Of a stretch of 64,000 nucleotides of DNA, positions 37,607 to 46,838 are shown one piece after another. The notes under the pieces were generated by a model that was not told where the DNA came from, did not search any database, and saw only the letters and a program-made list of their open reading frames with translations. Position numbers and translations under genes: made by a program. Positions within the stretch are counted from its first letter, which is position 1. Every line of letters starts with the position of its first letter. Origin of the DNA: an uncultured Clostridia bacterium (GTDB lineage Bacteria; Bacillota; Clostridia; Oscillospirales; Acutalibacteraceae); contig CAMVDB010000004.1 of NCBI GenBank assembly GCA_947166135.1, positions 1-64,000 of the forward strand. The letters run 5' to 3'.

Positions 37607-39316
37607 ATGCAAGCTGTTCTGGATGTAGCGGCGATCGCACTGCGCGCGATGCTGCCTTTCTACGCGCTGGTCATCGTGTACCAGTGCTTCGCTTCCGCGC
37701 GCCGTCACAGGCGACCCGAGAAGCCCCTCGTCACCCTCGAGGTGCTCGAAACGGGACAGAAGATCCCGGTGCTCTTCTGGGAGAATTCCATCGGGCGCAG
37801 CAAGGGCTCGGATATCCGCGTATCGGATATCAGCGTTTCGCGCGATCACTGCGTACTGCTCAGGCGCAAGGAGGGCTGGTTCGTTTCGGATATCGGCTCC
37901 AAGTTCGGTACCTACGTCAACGGCGAACGCTGTGAGGGCCGTACCAAGGTGATCATCGACGACGAGATCACCGTCGGTCATACCACCTTCATCCTCAAGC
38001 GCGGCGACGAGTACCAGGAGCGTCTGCGCCCCTCGTGGTTTTTCTCCAAGGCTTCCGATAAGGGCAGTCTGAAGCCCTATAAGCTGATGATCCTGATCAC
38101 CTTCTTCCACCTGTTCATGGCGGTCGAAGCGTGTTTTTCCAATGAGATAAAGGACTTTACCCCCCTGCTGATCTTCGGCGCGATGGAGGCGGTGATGTGG
38201 GCGTTCTTCTGTATTTCGTCCTACGCCTTGAACCGCGTCAACTTCGAGCTGGAGGCGCTGGCGTGTTTCCTGTCGGGTATCAGTATACTGCTGCTCGTGC
38301 GGCAGGAGCTACGCTCGGCGATCGTCCAGATGATCGCGATGGCGATCGGTATGGTGGTCTTTGCCGTGATGGTGAAGTTCATCGAGGATCCCGACCGTGT
38401 GAATTCGTGGCGACTCTGGATCATGATCGCCGCTGTGGGACTTCTGGCGGTGAATATCGTGTTCGGCCGTGTGACCAACGGCGCAGCCAACTGGATCAAC
38501 ATCGGCGGGATCAGCGTCCAGCCGTCCGAGTTCGTCAAGCTCGCTTTCGTCTTTGTCGGTGCGGCGGCTCTCGATAAGTTACAGACCCGACTGAACTTCT
38601 TCCTGTTCATCGGCTTTTCGGCGGTATGCGTCGGCGCTCTGGCGCTGATGGGCGACTTCGGAACGGCGCTGATCTTCTTCGCGACCTTCCTGTTGATCGC
38701 GTTCATGCGTTCCGGTGATATCAAGACCATCATCCTTGCTTTAGCAGCCGCGGCTTTCGCAGTATTCATCGTGCTGAGCATCAAGCCCTATGTCGCCGAT
38801 CGTTTTTCGGCGTGGGGTCACGTCTGGCAGCATACGCAGGACAGCGGCGGCTACCAGCAGGTTCGCGTGATGACCTATCTCTCGTCCGGCGGCTTGATCG
38901 GCGTGGGTGTGGGCAACGGTTATCTGAAATATGTTTTTGCATCCGAGTCCGACCTGGTGTTCGGCTTGGTCGCGGAGGAAATGGGCGTGATCATCGCCTT
39001 TGTGATCGCGGCGGCGATCGTCGCACTGGCGTTCTATGCCCGCGCGATCACGACCCGCTCGCGTTCCTCGTTCTATGCGATCTCCGCCTGCTGTGCGGCG
39101 GGCTTGATGGTGGTGCAGAGCGCCTTGAATATCTTCGGCATCACCGATATACTGCCTCTCACGGGCGTGACGCTGCCCTTCCTGTCGGCGGGCGGCTCGT
39201 CCATGATCTCGTGCTGGGGACTGTTGGCATTCATCAAGGCGGCTGACGAGCGTACCTACGCCGCGAAGCGCCATGTGCCCATCAACGCGCTGAGAAAGCG
39301 GGGTGTCGCTGAATGA
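37607..39316 (+). CDS. N-terminal TM + FHA domain fused to a SEDS-family (RodA/FtsW) glycosyltransferase
   Basis: FHA: NSIGRSKGSDIRVSDISVSRDHCVLLRRKEGWFVSDIGSKFGTYVNGE; SEDS: NGAANWINIGGISVQPSEFVKLAFV, LSSGGLIGVGVGNG, PFLSAGGSSMISCW. Confidence 0.93.
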   Translation: MQAVLDVAAIALRAMLPFYALVIVYQCFASARRHRRPEKPLVTLEVLETGQKIPVLFWENSIGRSKGSDIRVSDISVSRDHCVLLRRKEGWFVSDIGSKFGTYVNGERCEGRTKVIIDDEITVGHTTFILKRGDEYQERLRPSWFFSKASDKGSLKPYKLMILITFFHLFMAVEACFSNEIKDFTPLLIFGAMEAVMWAFFCISSYALNRVNFELEALACFLSGISILLLVRQELRSAIVQMIAMAIGMVVFAVMVKFIEDPDRVNSWRLWIMIAAVGLLAVNIVFGRVTNGAANWINIGGISVQPSEFVKLAFVFVGAAALDKLQTRLNFFLFIGFSAVCVGALALMGDFGTALIFFATFLLIAFMRSGDIKTIILALAAAAFAVFIVLSIKPYVADRFSAWGHVWQHTQDSGGYQQVRVMTYLSSGGLIGVGVGNGYLKYVFASESDLVFGLVAEEMGVIIAFVIAAAIVALAFYARAITTRSRSSFYAISACCAAGLMVVQSALNIFGITDILPLTGVTLPFLSAGGSSMISCWGLLAFIKAADERTYAAKRHVPINALRKRGVAE

Positions 39317-40698
39317 AACGGATCATGACGCGTTCCCTGATCGTCTGGATCGTGACCTTCGCGTTTCTCGGCGGTCTGATTTTCCTCGGCGTGAGGATCG
39401 TTCTGCATAACGACGAGTGGGTTCAGCAGCCCTTTAACGGACATATGGCGGCGTCGGGCGGCCTTGCGAAGGCAGGGCGTATCTACGACCGCAACGGTAC
39501 GCTCCTCGCTCACAGCGAGAACGACACGCGACTCTACCACGACAACGCGAGCACCCGCGAGGCGCTCCTGCACGTTGTCGGCGATAACAGCCTGAATATT
39601 TCGACGGCGATCCAGAGTCGTTACCGCACCAGCCTCACCGGCTACAGTTTCATTCTCGGCCTGGGGCTCCCCGAGTCCCTACGACCGAACAGCGACGTCA
39701 AGCTGACTGTAGACGCAGACGCCTGCCGCGCAGCCTACGAGGCGCTCGGCGGCAGAAAGGGCGCCTGTGTGGTCTATAATTACAAGACCGGCGAGGTGCT
39801 TTGCGATGTCAGCGCGCCGGGATACGACCCCCAGTATCCTCCCGAGATCACCGAGGAGAACGAGAGCGAGTACGACGGCGTGTATCTCGATAACGTCGTA
39901 TCCTCGACCTTTACGCCCGGCTCGACCTTCAAGATCATCACTGCCGCCGCGGCGGTAGAGAATATCCCCGATATCTACTCTCAGACGTTCAGCTGCCCCG
40001 GCTCGGTCGAGATCGGCGGCAACACCATCACCTGCGAGAGCGCCCACGGCGACCAGAGCTTCTCCGAGGCGTTCGCCAATTCCTGCAACTGCGCCTTCGC
40101 GCAGATCGCGGTACAGGTCGGAGGCGAGAAAATGCAGGCGACCGCCGAGCGGATGGGCTTCAACAACAAGGAGCTTCGTATGAGCGATATCCCGCTCGCG
40201 ACCAGTCATTATGACGCAAAGAAAGCGGATGAAAACTCCCTCGCGTGGTCGGGTATCGGTCAGCACGAGGATCTCGCCAATCCGATGCTGATGGCGATGA
40301 TCTGCTCCGCTGTCGCCAACAACGGCACCGCCGTATCCCCCTATATCGTAGAGGATGACGGTAAACTGCTCGACAAGCTCGGTATCACGATCAATAAGAT
40401 GCAGAACACCGAGATGATGTCCGCCGATACCTCCGCCCGCCTTCATGAACTGATGAAGGGCTCCGCCGAGGGCTACTCATGGCGCGGCGTGAGCGTCGCG
40501 GGGCTCAACTTCTGTGCCAAGACCGGCACCGCAGAGGTCGGCAAGGATAAGGAACCGACCGCGTGGTTCGTCGGCTTCACCGAGGATGAGAAGCATCCCT
40601 ATGCCTTTGCCGCGGTCGTGCTGGAGGGCGGCTACGGTATCGATGCCGCGACCCCGGTTGTCAACGCCGCCGTCAGCAAGCTCGTCAACGGGTGGTAA
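39313..40698 (+). CDS. Penicillin-binding protein (class B transpeptidase, PbpA-like)
   Basis: STFTPGSTFKIITAAAA (SxxK), SCNCAFAQIA (SxN-type), CAKTGTAEVG (KTG); ATGA overlap with the SEDS gene. Confidence 0.93.
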   Translation: MKRIMTRSLIVWIVTFAFLGGLIFLGVRIVLHNDEWVQQPFNGHMAASGGLAKAGRIYDRNGTLLAHSENDTRLYHDNASTREALLHVVGDNSLNISTAIQSRYRTSLTGYSFILGLGLPESLRPNSDVKLTVDADACRAAYEALGGRKGACVVYNYKTGEVLCDVSAPGYDPQYPPEITEENESEYDGVYLDNVVSSTFTPGSTFKIITAAAAVENIPDIYSQTFSCPGSVEIGGNTITCESAHGDQSFSEAFANSCNCAFAQIAVQVGGEKMQATAERMGFNNKELRMSDIPLATSHYDAKKADENSLAWSGIGQHEDLANPMLMAMICSAVANNGTAVSPYIVEDDGKLLDKLGITINKMQNTEMMSADTSARLHELMKGSAEGYSWRGVSVAGLNFCAKTGTAEVGKDKEPTAWFVGFTEDEKHPYAFAAVVLEGGYGIDAATPVVNAAVSKLVNGW

Positions 40699-40712
40699 AT
40701 CTTATATAAAAC

Positions 40713-40752
40713 AACGCTCACGTTGGAGATGAACCAACGTGAGCGTTTTCTC
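40713..40752. terminator. Intrinsic terminator between convergent genes
   Basis: AACGCTCACGTTGG...CCAACGTGAGCGTTTT. Confidence 0.85.
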
Positions 40753-40767
40753 TTTATTTTCGGTTGC

Positions 40768-41175
40768 TTACTCATTTACGGGGAGATCATATCGACTTGG
40801 ATAATCATAGCTTTTATATGTCTCGCCTTTCGACAGGTCGAGCTTTACGCCGTTGATATTCACGACGTTATCGCTCTCCCAGTTGATGACGACATCCTTT
40901 TGGTGGTACTGATGGTAGATCTTCTTTTTGCCGACATCCGTCTTTTCATAAACCTTGACGGCAAAATCCGTGGTAGCGCCGCCGTCGGCGCAATATGCTT
41001 CGAGCGTGTACCTTCCGTCCGGAGAAACGGAGGTATCTATCAGGTCTTCGGTGTTTCCGCTTGCCATCATCAAGCCGAGGATAAACCCTCCGGCGATCGG
41101 ACTACAGCCGGTCAGGGTGATCATTTGCGCCAGACATGCCACAATGATCGCAACGATCACGATTGCCTTTTTCAT
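40768..41175 (-). CDS. DUF5412-like small lipoprotein, cotranscribed with anti-sigma/sigma genes
   Basis: N-terminal TM and lipobox (LTGCSP); SVSPDGRYTLEAYCADGGATTDFAVKVY. Confidence 0.6.
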   Translation of the reverse strand: MKKAIVIVAIIVACLAQMITLTGCSPIAGGFILGLMMASGNTEDLIDTSVSPDGRYTLEAYCADGGATTDFAVKVYEKTDVGKKKIYHQYHQKDVVINWESDNVVNINGVKLDLSKGETYKSYDYPSRYDLPVNE

Positions 41176-41179
41176 GCGA

Positions 41180-41785
41180 TCACTCTTTCCCCAGACATTC
41201 TGCGTACACGCCCGATAACACCATGCTCAGTATGCAGAACGAGAGCGTCAGCCCGATCCCGACGCCGAAAAGAACGAGGGGAGATTCGCTCGAGGAGAGC
41301 GCGACGGTCAGATCGTAGTGTACCCATGCCCAGACATACCCGCACAGGCTCAGTAAAAGCGTGATCAGCATGGAAAAAACGGAGAACTGCCCCTTGCTCC
41401 TGTACTGTCTGACGAAGTACCAGTTGACCTGTGACAGCAGAAATGCCGTTACGGGGATGATCACCGCCAGCGAACATACGCCGTTAAAAGTGCCCGACGG
41501 GGTGTACGCCTCTACGCTGACGCCAGCGACCAGCGCGATGAAGGACAGGAACATCGTGACCGACTGTATGATCGACGCCTTCCACTGATCGACGCGCGTC
41601 AAAGCGGGTACGGGAGCAGAGGCAACTTCCCTGACGACGGGTTTTTTCAATTCTTCCAGCATCTTACGACACTCGGGACAGGAGCGCAGGTGTTCCTCTA
41701 CGAGCTTTTTGCTCTCCTCTGAACAGCAGTCGTCCGCGTACAACGCCAGCAGATCCTGTACTACTTCACATTTCATCATTTTCAT
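41180..41785 (-). CDS. Zinc-finger anti-sigma factor, membrane protein
   Basis: VEEHLRSCPECRKMLEEL (HxxxCxxC) plus TM helices. Confidence 0.85.
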   Translation of the reverse strand: MKMMKCEVVQDLLALYADDCCSEESKKLVEEHLRSCPECRKMLEELKKPVVREVASAPVPALTRVDQWKASIIQSVTMFLSFIALVAGVSVEAYTPSGTFNGVCSLAVIIPVTAFLLSQVNWYFVRQYRSKGQFSVFSMLITLLLSLCGYVWAWVHYDLTVALSSSESPLVLFGVGIGLTLSFCILSMVLSGVYAECLGKE

Positions 41786-42257
41786 TCAACCTTTCCGATA
41801 GTTTTTTCTTGGCGCGGTAGAAGGTGACCCTCGCCCAGCTCTCGCTTTTGCCGAACAGCTCGGAGATATCCTTGAGCGACATTTCCGCGAACACAGACAG
41901 CATAAACACTTCTTTATACGGTTCATCGAGCTTATGGAGCTTTTTCATGAGCGACTTGCTCAGCTCGCGGTCGATCAGCGGCTCTGCCAGGTCCCGCTCG
42001 CTTACCGCGGCGTTTTCATCGAGCGTCAGGATGCGCTTTTGATCGCGGTACCATGCATAATAGGTGTTTTTCGCAATAGAGCACAGCCACGTCGCCGCCT
42101 TGCTGTCATCACGCAGCTGATTAAGGTTGATGTATGCCTTGAAGAAGGTCTCCTGCGTCAGCTCCTCCGCGAGGGAGCCGTCAGCGCATAGCTTCGTCAA
42201 ATACCGCAAGATGAAGCGATAATTGCTCTCATACAGCTTGTTGTAATCGGTCACTTT
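41766..42257 (-). CDS. ECF-type RNA polymerase sigma factor (ORF opens at 42272)
   Basis: LAEELTQETFFKAYINLNQLRDDSKAATWLCSIAKNTYYAWYR; sigma-70 region 4 in the C-terminus. Confidence 0.9.
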   Translation of the reverse strand, partial: KVTDYNKLYESNYRFILRYLTKLCADGSLAEELTQETFFKAYINLNQLRDDSKAATWLCSIAKNTYYAWYRDQKRILTLDENAAVSERDLAEPLIDRELSKSLMKKLHKLDEPYKEVFMLSVFAEMSLKDISELFGKSESWARVTFYRAKKKLSERLNENDEM

Positions 42258-42329
42258 CTCACCGCCCTTCATCCGTTAGATTGAAAAGATGCCGAAACGT
42301 TACAGATTTTTATATAATTTCTAAAAATG

Positions 42330-42356
42330 ACTCCCGAAGTATCGGACTTCGGGAGT
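42330..42356 (-). terminator. Terminator at the end of the glnS-fragment / LDT block
   Basis: ACTCCCGAAG...CTTCGGGAGT followed by TTTTT on the minus strand. Confidence 0.7.
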
Positions 42357-42365
42357 GACTTTATA

Positions 42366-42602
42366 TTATTTCTTCTTGAAGCCGTCCTTCAGGCTGACGG
42401 AGCGGTTGAAGATCAGCTTATCGGCGCTGCTGTCCTTATCAAAACAGAAGTAGCCGGTGCGCATGAACTGGAAGTAGGAGGGGAAGGAGAAGCTCTCGAG
42501 TCCCTTCTCCGCCTTACAGCCCTCGACGACCTTCAGCGATTCGGGGTTGACGAACTCCATGAAATCTCTGCCGTCCGCCTCGGGATCGGGAACGGGTATC
42601 AT
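42366..42602 (-). pseudogene. Duplicated glnS 3' end (78-aa C-terminal fragment, still open and in frame)
   Basis: 42376-42595 is 217/220 identical to 43539-43758 inside glnS; its ATG overlaps the LDT stop codon (ATGA). Confidence 0.85.
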
Positions 42603-43435
42603 ACATTTTTGTTGGCGAAGTCGCGAGCTTCGTTAAGATCTATGCCGAGAGCATCCGCCTTGTTGATGGTTATTCTGCAGCCGTCCCTGACCTTCTGCAT
42701 GATGACCTTCATGACAGCTTCGTTCACCGCGACGCAACCGCCCGTGTAGGGCTTGACAAGGCTCATGCAGTGGAAGAAGAAGCAGGAGCCCTCCCCGGGT
42801 ACGCACTCGCTGTTGTAGCCCATGTTCAGACAATACTGATACTCGTAGGTATAGTCGATGAGGTGCTCGCTGTCTTCGATATTGAGCTCGGGAACATCCT
42901 TGATGTTAAGAAACTCGTTGAAGTGCATCCCTTCGCGCATATCGCCCGACCAGTAATCGTCCTCGGTCACCTTCGTGTATTCCATCTGGCAGCCGGGATC
43001 GTCCGCGATGCCGAAAGCCTTGTCGATCGTGAAGGTGCCGATCGGGGTGACGGCGTGGTAGCTGTCTGCCTTGCCCATCCCCTCGAGCCCGATATAGCCG
43101 GGCGCCTGAAGGATCATCTTCCACTTTCCGTCGGTATCCTTTTCGTGCATACTGACATAGCAGGTGGTTTCGCCTACGCCTGCTACGACGATCAGCTGCT
43201 CGCAGTCTTTAGACGCGTCGAGCTTTGTGAACCATTCGGGAGAATCAACGACCTTTTGGCTTTGGATCGACAGGGTGTTTTCGCCGGATGCGCTGCCTGA
43301 TGTACTGCTCGCATCGCCGGTTGCAGGGGTATCGATGTCGGAAGAGGCGCCGCCGCATGAGGTCAGCAACGCTGCCGTCATCAGCAAAGTTAAGATGAGG
43401 GAGATAATCTTGTAAGTCATTTTAATACTTTTCAT
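42599..43435 (-). CDS. L,D-transpeptidase (YkuD-like) lipoprotein
   Basis: Lipobox LLTSCGGA; HAVTPIGTFTIDKAFG, CFFFHCMSL...TGGCVAVNEAVM (catalytic Cys region). Confidence 0.82.
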   Translation of the reverse strand: MKSIKMTYKIISLILTLLMTAALLTSCGGASSDIDTPATGDASSTSGSASGENTLSIQSQKVVDSPEWFTKLDASKDCEQLIVVAGVGETTCYVSMHEKDTDGKWKMILQAPGYIGLEGMGKADSYHAVTPIGTFTIDKAFGIADDPGCQMEYTKVTEDDYWSGDMREGMHFNEFLNIKDVPELNIEDSEHLIDYTYEYQYCLNMGYNSECVPGEGSCFFFHCMSLVKPYTGGCVAVNEAVMKVIMQKVRDGCRITINKADALGIDLNEARDFANKNV

Positions 43436-43525
43436 AATCAGTAGCACCTTTCTGTTTTATTGTCATGATTGATTCCGCCGCATAATTTCTATGGTCTGTT
43501 AATCGGGGGTGCTGTTTGAAGCTTC

Positions 43526-45220
43526 TTACTTTACTTTTTTGAAGCCGTCCTTCAGGCTGACACTGCGGTTGAAGATCAGCTTATCGGCGCTGCTGTCCTT
43601 ATCAAAACAGAAGTAGCCGGTGCGCATGAACTGGAAGTAGGAGGGGAAGGAGAAGCTCTCGAGTCCCTTCTCCGCCTTACAGCCCTCGACGACCTTCAGC
43701 GATTCGGGGTTGACGAACTCCATGAAATCTCTGCCGTCCGCCTCGGGATCGGGAACGGTGAAGAGGTTGTCGTACAGGTTGCAGGTCGCCTCGGCACAGT
43801 TGTTCGCGTCGACCCAGTGGATGGTGCCGTGTACCTTTCTGCCGTCGGGAGTGTTGCCGCCTCGGGTCTCGGGATCGTACTCCGCGTAGACCTCGACGAC
43901 GTTGCCGTTCTCGTCCTTCTTACAGCCGGTACACTTGACGATGTAGGCGCTCTTGAGGCGCACTTCGTTGCCGGGGTACAGGCGCTGGTATTTCTTGATC
44001 GGCTCCTCCATGAAGTCGCCGCGCTCGATCCAGCATTCGCGGGAGAAGGTGACTTCTCTGGTGCCGTCCGATTCATTGTTCGGGTTGTTCTCGACCGTGA
44101 AGCTCTCCGATTGACCCTCGGGATAGTTCGTGATGACGAGCTTGACGGGATCGAGCACGACCATCACGCGCTGAGCGGTGAGGTTGAGGTCCTCTCTCAG
44201 GCAGTGCTCGAGGAACTCGTATTCGACGGTGGAGTTGACCTTACTCACGCCGATACGGTCGCAGAAGTTGCGGATCGACTTCGGGGTGTAGCCGCGTCTG
44301 CGCAGACCGCACAGGGTAGGCATGCGCGGATCGTCCCAGCCGCTGACGGTACCGCCCTCGACCAGCGCTCTGAGCTTGCGCTTGCTCATGACGGTATTGT
44401 TGATGCCGAGACGCGCGAACTCGATCTGGCGCGGCTTGCTCGGCAGGGTGACGTTGTTGATGACCCACTCATACAGCGGTCTGTGATCCTCGAACTCGAG
44501 CGAGCACAGGCTGTGGGTGATTCCCTCCATCGCGTCCTCGATCGGATGGGCGAAGTCGTACATCGGGTAGATGCACCACTTGTCGCCGGTGCGGTGATGG
44601 TGCAGGCGGTTCATGCGGTAGATGACCGGGTCGCGCATGTTGAAGTTGCCGGATGCAAGATCGATCTTCGCACGCAGGGTCATTTTTCCTTCCTCGACCT
44701 CGCCGTTCTTCATCTTCTCAAAGAGCGCGAGGCTTTTTTCGATGGGTCGGTCGCGGTAAGGGGACTTCGCGGGGGTAGAGAGATCGCCGCGGTATTCGCG
44801 CATCTCTTCGGGCGTGAGCTCACAGATGTAAGCGAGACCCTTCTTGATCAGCTCGACAGCGCTCTCGTACATCTTGTCGAAGTATTCGGACGCATAGTAG
44901 AAGCGATCCTCCCAGTCAAAACCCAGCCAGTGGATATCCTCCTTGATGGCGTCGACGAACTCGACATCCTCCTTGGTGGGGTTGGTGTCGTCCATACGTA
45001 GGTTGCACATGCCGCCGAACTTCAGTGCGGTACCGAAGTCGATGCAGATCGCCTTCGCGTGACCGATGTGCAGATAGCCGTTGGGCTCGGGGGGGAAGCG
45101 CGTGTGCACCTTCATCCCGTAGTAATCGCCGCCCTCGGCAATATCCTTCTCTATCATGGTGTGGATGAAGTTAGAGGACATCTCCTCCTTGTTCTCCACG
45201 ATCTTGTTTTCTTCTGTCAT
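43526..45220 (-). CDS. glnS: Glutaminyl-tRNA synthetase
   Basis: [32 protein letters not shown]-like [18 protein letters not shown]; about 564 aa. Confidence 0.97.
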   Translation of the reverse strand: MTEENKIVENKEEMSSNFIHTMIEKDIAEGGDYYGMKVHTRFPPEPNGYLHIGHAKAICIDFGTALKFGGMCNLRMDDTNPTKEDVEFVDAIKEDIHWLGFDWEDRFYYASEYFDKMYESAVELIKKGLAYICELTPEEMREYRGDLSTPAKSPYRDRPIEKSLALFEKMKNGEVEEGKMTLRAKIDLASGNFNMRDPVIYRMNRLHHHRTGDKWCIYPMYDFAHPIEDAMEGITHSLCSLEFEDHRPLYEWVINNVTLPSKPRQIEFARLGINNTVMSKRKLRALVEGGTVSGWDDPRMPTLCGLRRRGYTPKSIRNFCDRIGVSKVNSTVEYEFLEHCLREDLNLTAQRVMVVLDPVKLVITNYPEGQSESFTVENNPNNESDGTREVTFSRECWIERGDFMEEPIKKYQRLYPGNEVRLKSAYIVKCTGCKKDENGNVVEVYAEYDPETRGGNTPDGRKVHGTIHWVDANNCAEATCNLYDNLFTVPDPEADGRDFMEFVNPESLKVVEGCKAEKGLESFSFPSYFQFMRTGYFCFDKDSSADKLIFNRSVSLKDGFKKVK

Positions 45221-45265
45221 ATACATTCCCTCATTTTATGGATTGCGAAACGCAACAGTATCGTA

Positions 45266-45369
45266 GTCATTCCGAGGAGGGTTTATCCCGACGTGGGAAT
45301 CCCCTTCCGTCTGCAATCGGCTGCAATAATAGGGGGATTGCCACAGCCCCGTTGGGGCTTCGCAATGAC
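45266..45369. repeat. Intergenic repeat with GTCATTCCGAGGAGGG...CCCCAACGGGGCTTCGCAATGAC-type inverted ends
   Basis: Left GTCATTCCGAGG; reverse complement of right GTCATTGCGAAG; GTGG(G/C)AATCCCC at both inner ends. Confidence 0.65.
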
Positions 45370-45389
45370 ACGGTTGTTACGACGTTTTA

Positions 45390-46838
45390 TTATTTCAATT
45401 TCTCCAGTCCGAGCGCTATACGTCTCAGGCTTTCCTCTCTGCCGAGGATATCGAGGATCTCGATCGCGCCGCCGGGGGTGACGGCCTTGCCTGCCGCGGC
45501 GATACGCGCCGGCCACATCACGGTGCCGTTCTTGACTTCGAGCTTCTGCGCAAGGGCGATCAGCGCGTCGTGGATGCTGTCGCTGTCCCATGAAGGCAGA
45601 GCGGAGAGCTCGTCGTAGACTGCCTTGAGCATCACGGGAGCGTTCTCGAGATTGGTCTTGCTCTTTTTATTGACGAACAGCTCCTTCTCGTATTCCGGCA
45701 GCGCGGCGAAGAAGTCGATCTTCTCGGGTATATCGGTGAGCTTCGTGGTGCGCTGCTTGAGGATTGCGGCGATCTTCGCGTAGTCGAGATCGGCGTCGCC
45801 TAAAACCTGTTTAAAATAGGGTGTACACAGCTCAATGAACTTTTCATCGCTCATCGCCTTGATGTATTCGCCGTTGAACCATTCGAGCTTATCGTAGTCA
45901 AAGACCGATGGGCTCTTGCTGATGCCGCTGATATCGAACGCCTTACACAGCTCGTCGAGCGTGAAGATCTCCTGATTGTCCTTCGGAGCCCAGCCGAGCA
46001 GGGCGATGTAGTTGATGATCGCCTCGGGCAGATAGCCGTCCCTGATCAGATCCTCAAAGCCCGTGGAGCCGTGGCGCTTAGAGAGCTTTGAGATCGTACC
46101 GTCGTCGTTCTTGCCGTTGATCAGCGGCAGGTGGATGTAGGTCGGGATCTCCCAGCCGAACGCTTCGTACAGCAGGTTGTATTTCGGAGTGGAGCTGAGG
46201 TACTCGCTGCCGCGGACGACGTGGGTGATGCCCATCGTGTGGTCGTCGATGACATTCGCGAAGTTATAGGTCGGATAGCCGTCCTGCTTGATCAGGATCT
46301 GATCCTGCAGCTCGCTGTTCTCGACGGTGATCTCGCCGAATACCGCGTCGGTGAAGGTGGTGGAGCCTTCGATCGGCATTTTCTGACGGATAACGTAGGG
46401 AACGCCCGCGTCCAGCTTTTCCTGAATCTCTTCCTCGGACAGATCGCGGCAGTGGCGGTCATAGCCGCCGCCGACGGTCTCGTTCTGGATCTTCTCGAGG
46501 CGCTCCTTGGTGCAGAAGCAGCGGTATGCCTTGCCCTCGCGGATCAGCTGTTCGGCATAGGGCAGGTACATGTCCTTTCTCTCGCTTTGAACATACGGAC
46601 CGTAGTCACCGCCGACGTCGGGGCCTTCATCGTGCTTGAGACCGGCGGTCTCGAGTGTCTTGTAGATGACGTCCACGGCGCCTTCAACGTAGCGCTCCTG
46701 GTCGGTGTCCTCGATCCTGAGGACGAAGGTGCCGCCCTGACTTTTTGCGACCAAATATTCATACAGCGCCGTTCTCAGGTTGCCGACGTGCATGAAGCCT
46801 GTCGGACTGGGAGCGAAGCGGGTTCTTACCTTACTCAT
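45390..46838 (-). CDS. gltX: Glutamyl-tRNA synthetase
   Basis: MSKVRTRFAPSPTGFMHVGNLRTALYEYL, RIEDTDQERYVEGA, KLSKRHGSTGFEDL. Confidence 0.96.
   Translation of the reverse strand: MSKVRTRFAPSPTGFMHVGNLRTALYEYLVAKSQGGTFVLRIEDTDQERYVEGAVDVIYKTLETAGLKHDEGPDVGGDYGPYVQSERKDMYLPYAEQLIREGKAYRCFCTKERLEKIQNETVGGGYDRHCRDLSEEEIQEKLDAGVPYVIRQKMPIEGSTTFTDAVFGEITVENSELQDQILIKQDGYPTYNFANVIDDHTMGITHVVRGSEYLSSTPKYNLLYEAFGWEIPTYIHLPLINGKNDDGTISKLSKRHGSTGFEDLIRDGYLPEAIINYIALLGWAPKDNQEIFTLDELCKAFDISGISKSPSVFDYDKLEWFNGEYIKAMSDEKFIELCTPYFKQVLGDADLDYAKIAAILKQRTTKLTDIPEKIDFFAALPEYEKELFVNKKSKTNLENAPVMLKAVYDELSALPSWDSDSIHDALIALAQKLEVKNGTVMWPARIAAAGKAVTPGGAIEILDILGREESLRRIALGLEKLK

Noticed and set aside
42366-42602. 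Independent small gene rather than a glnS duplicate
   Set aside because: 217/220 nucleotide identity to the glnS 3' end makes duplication the direct explanation; possible translation is kept only as a finding.
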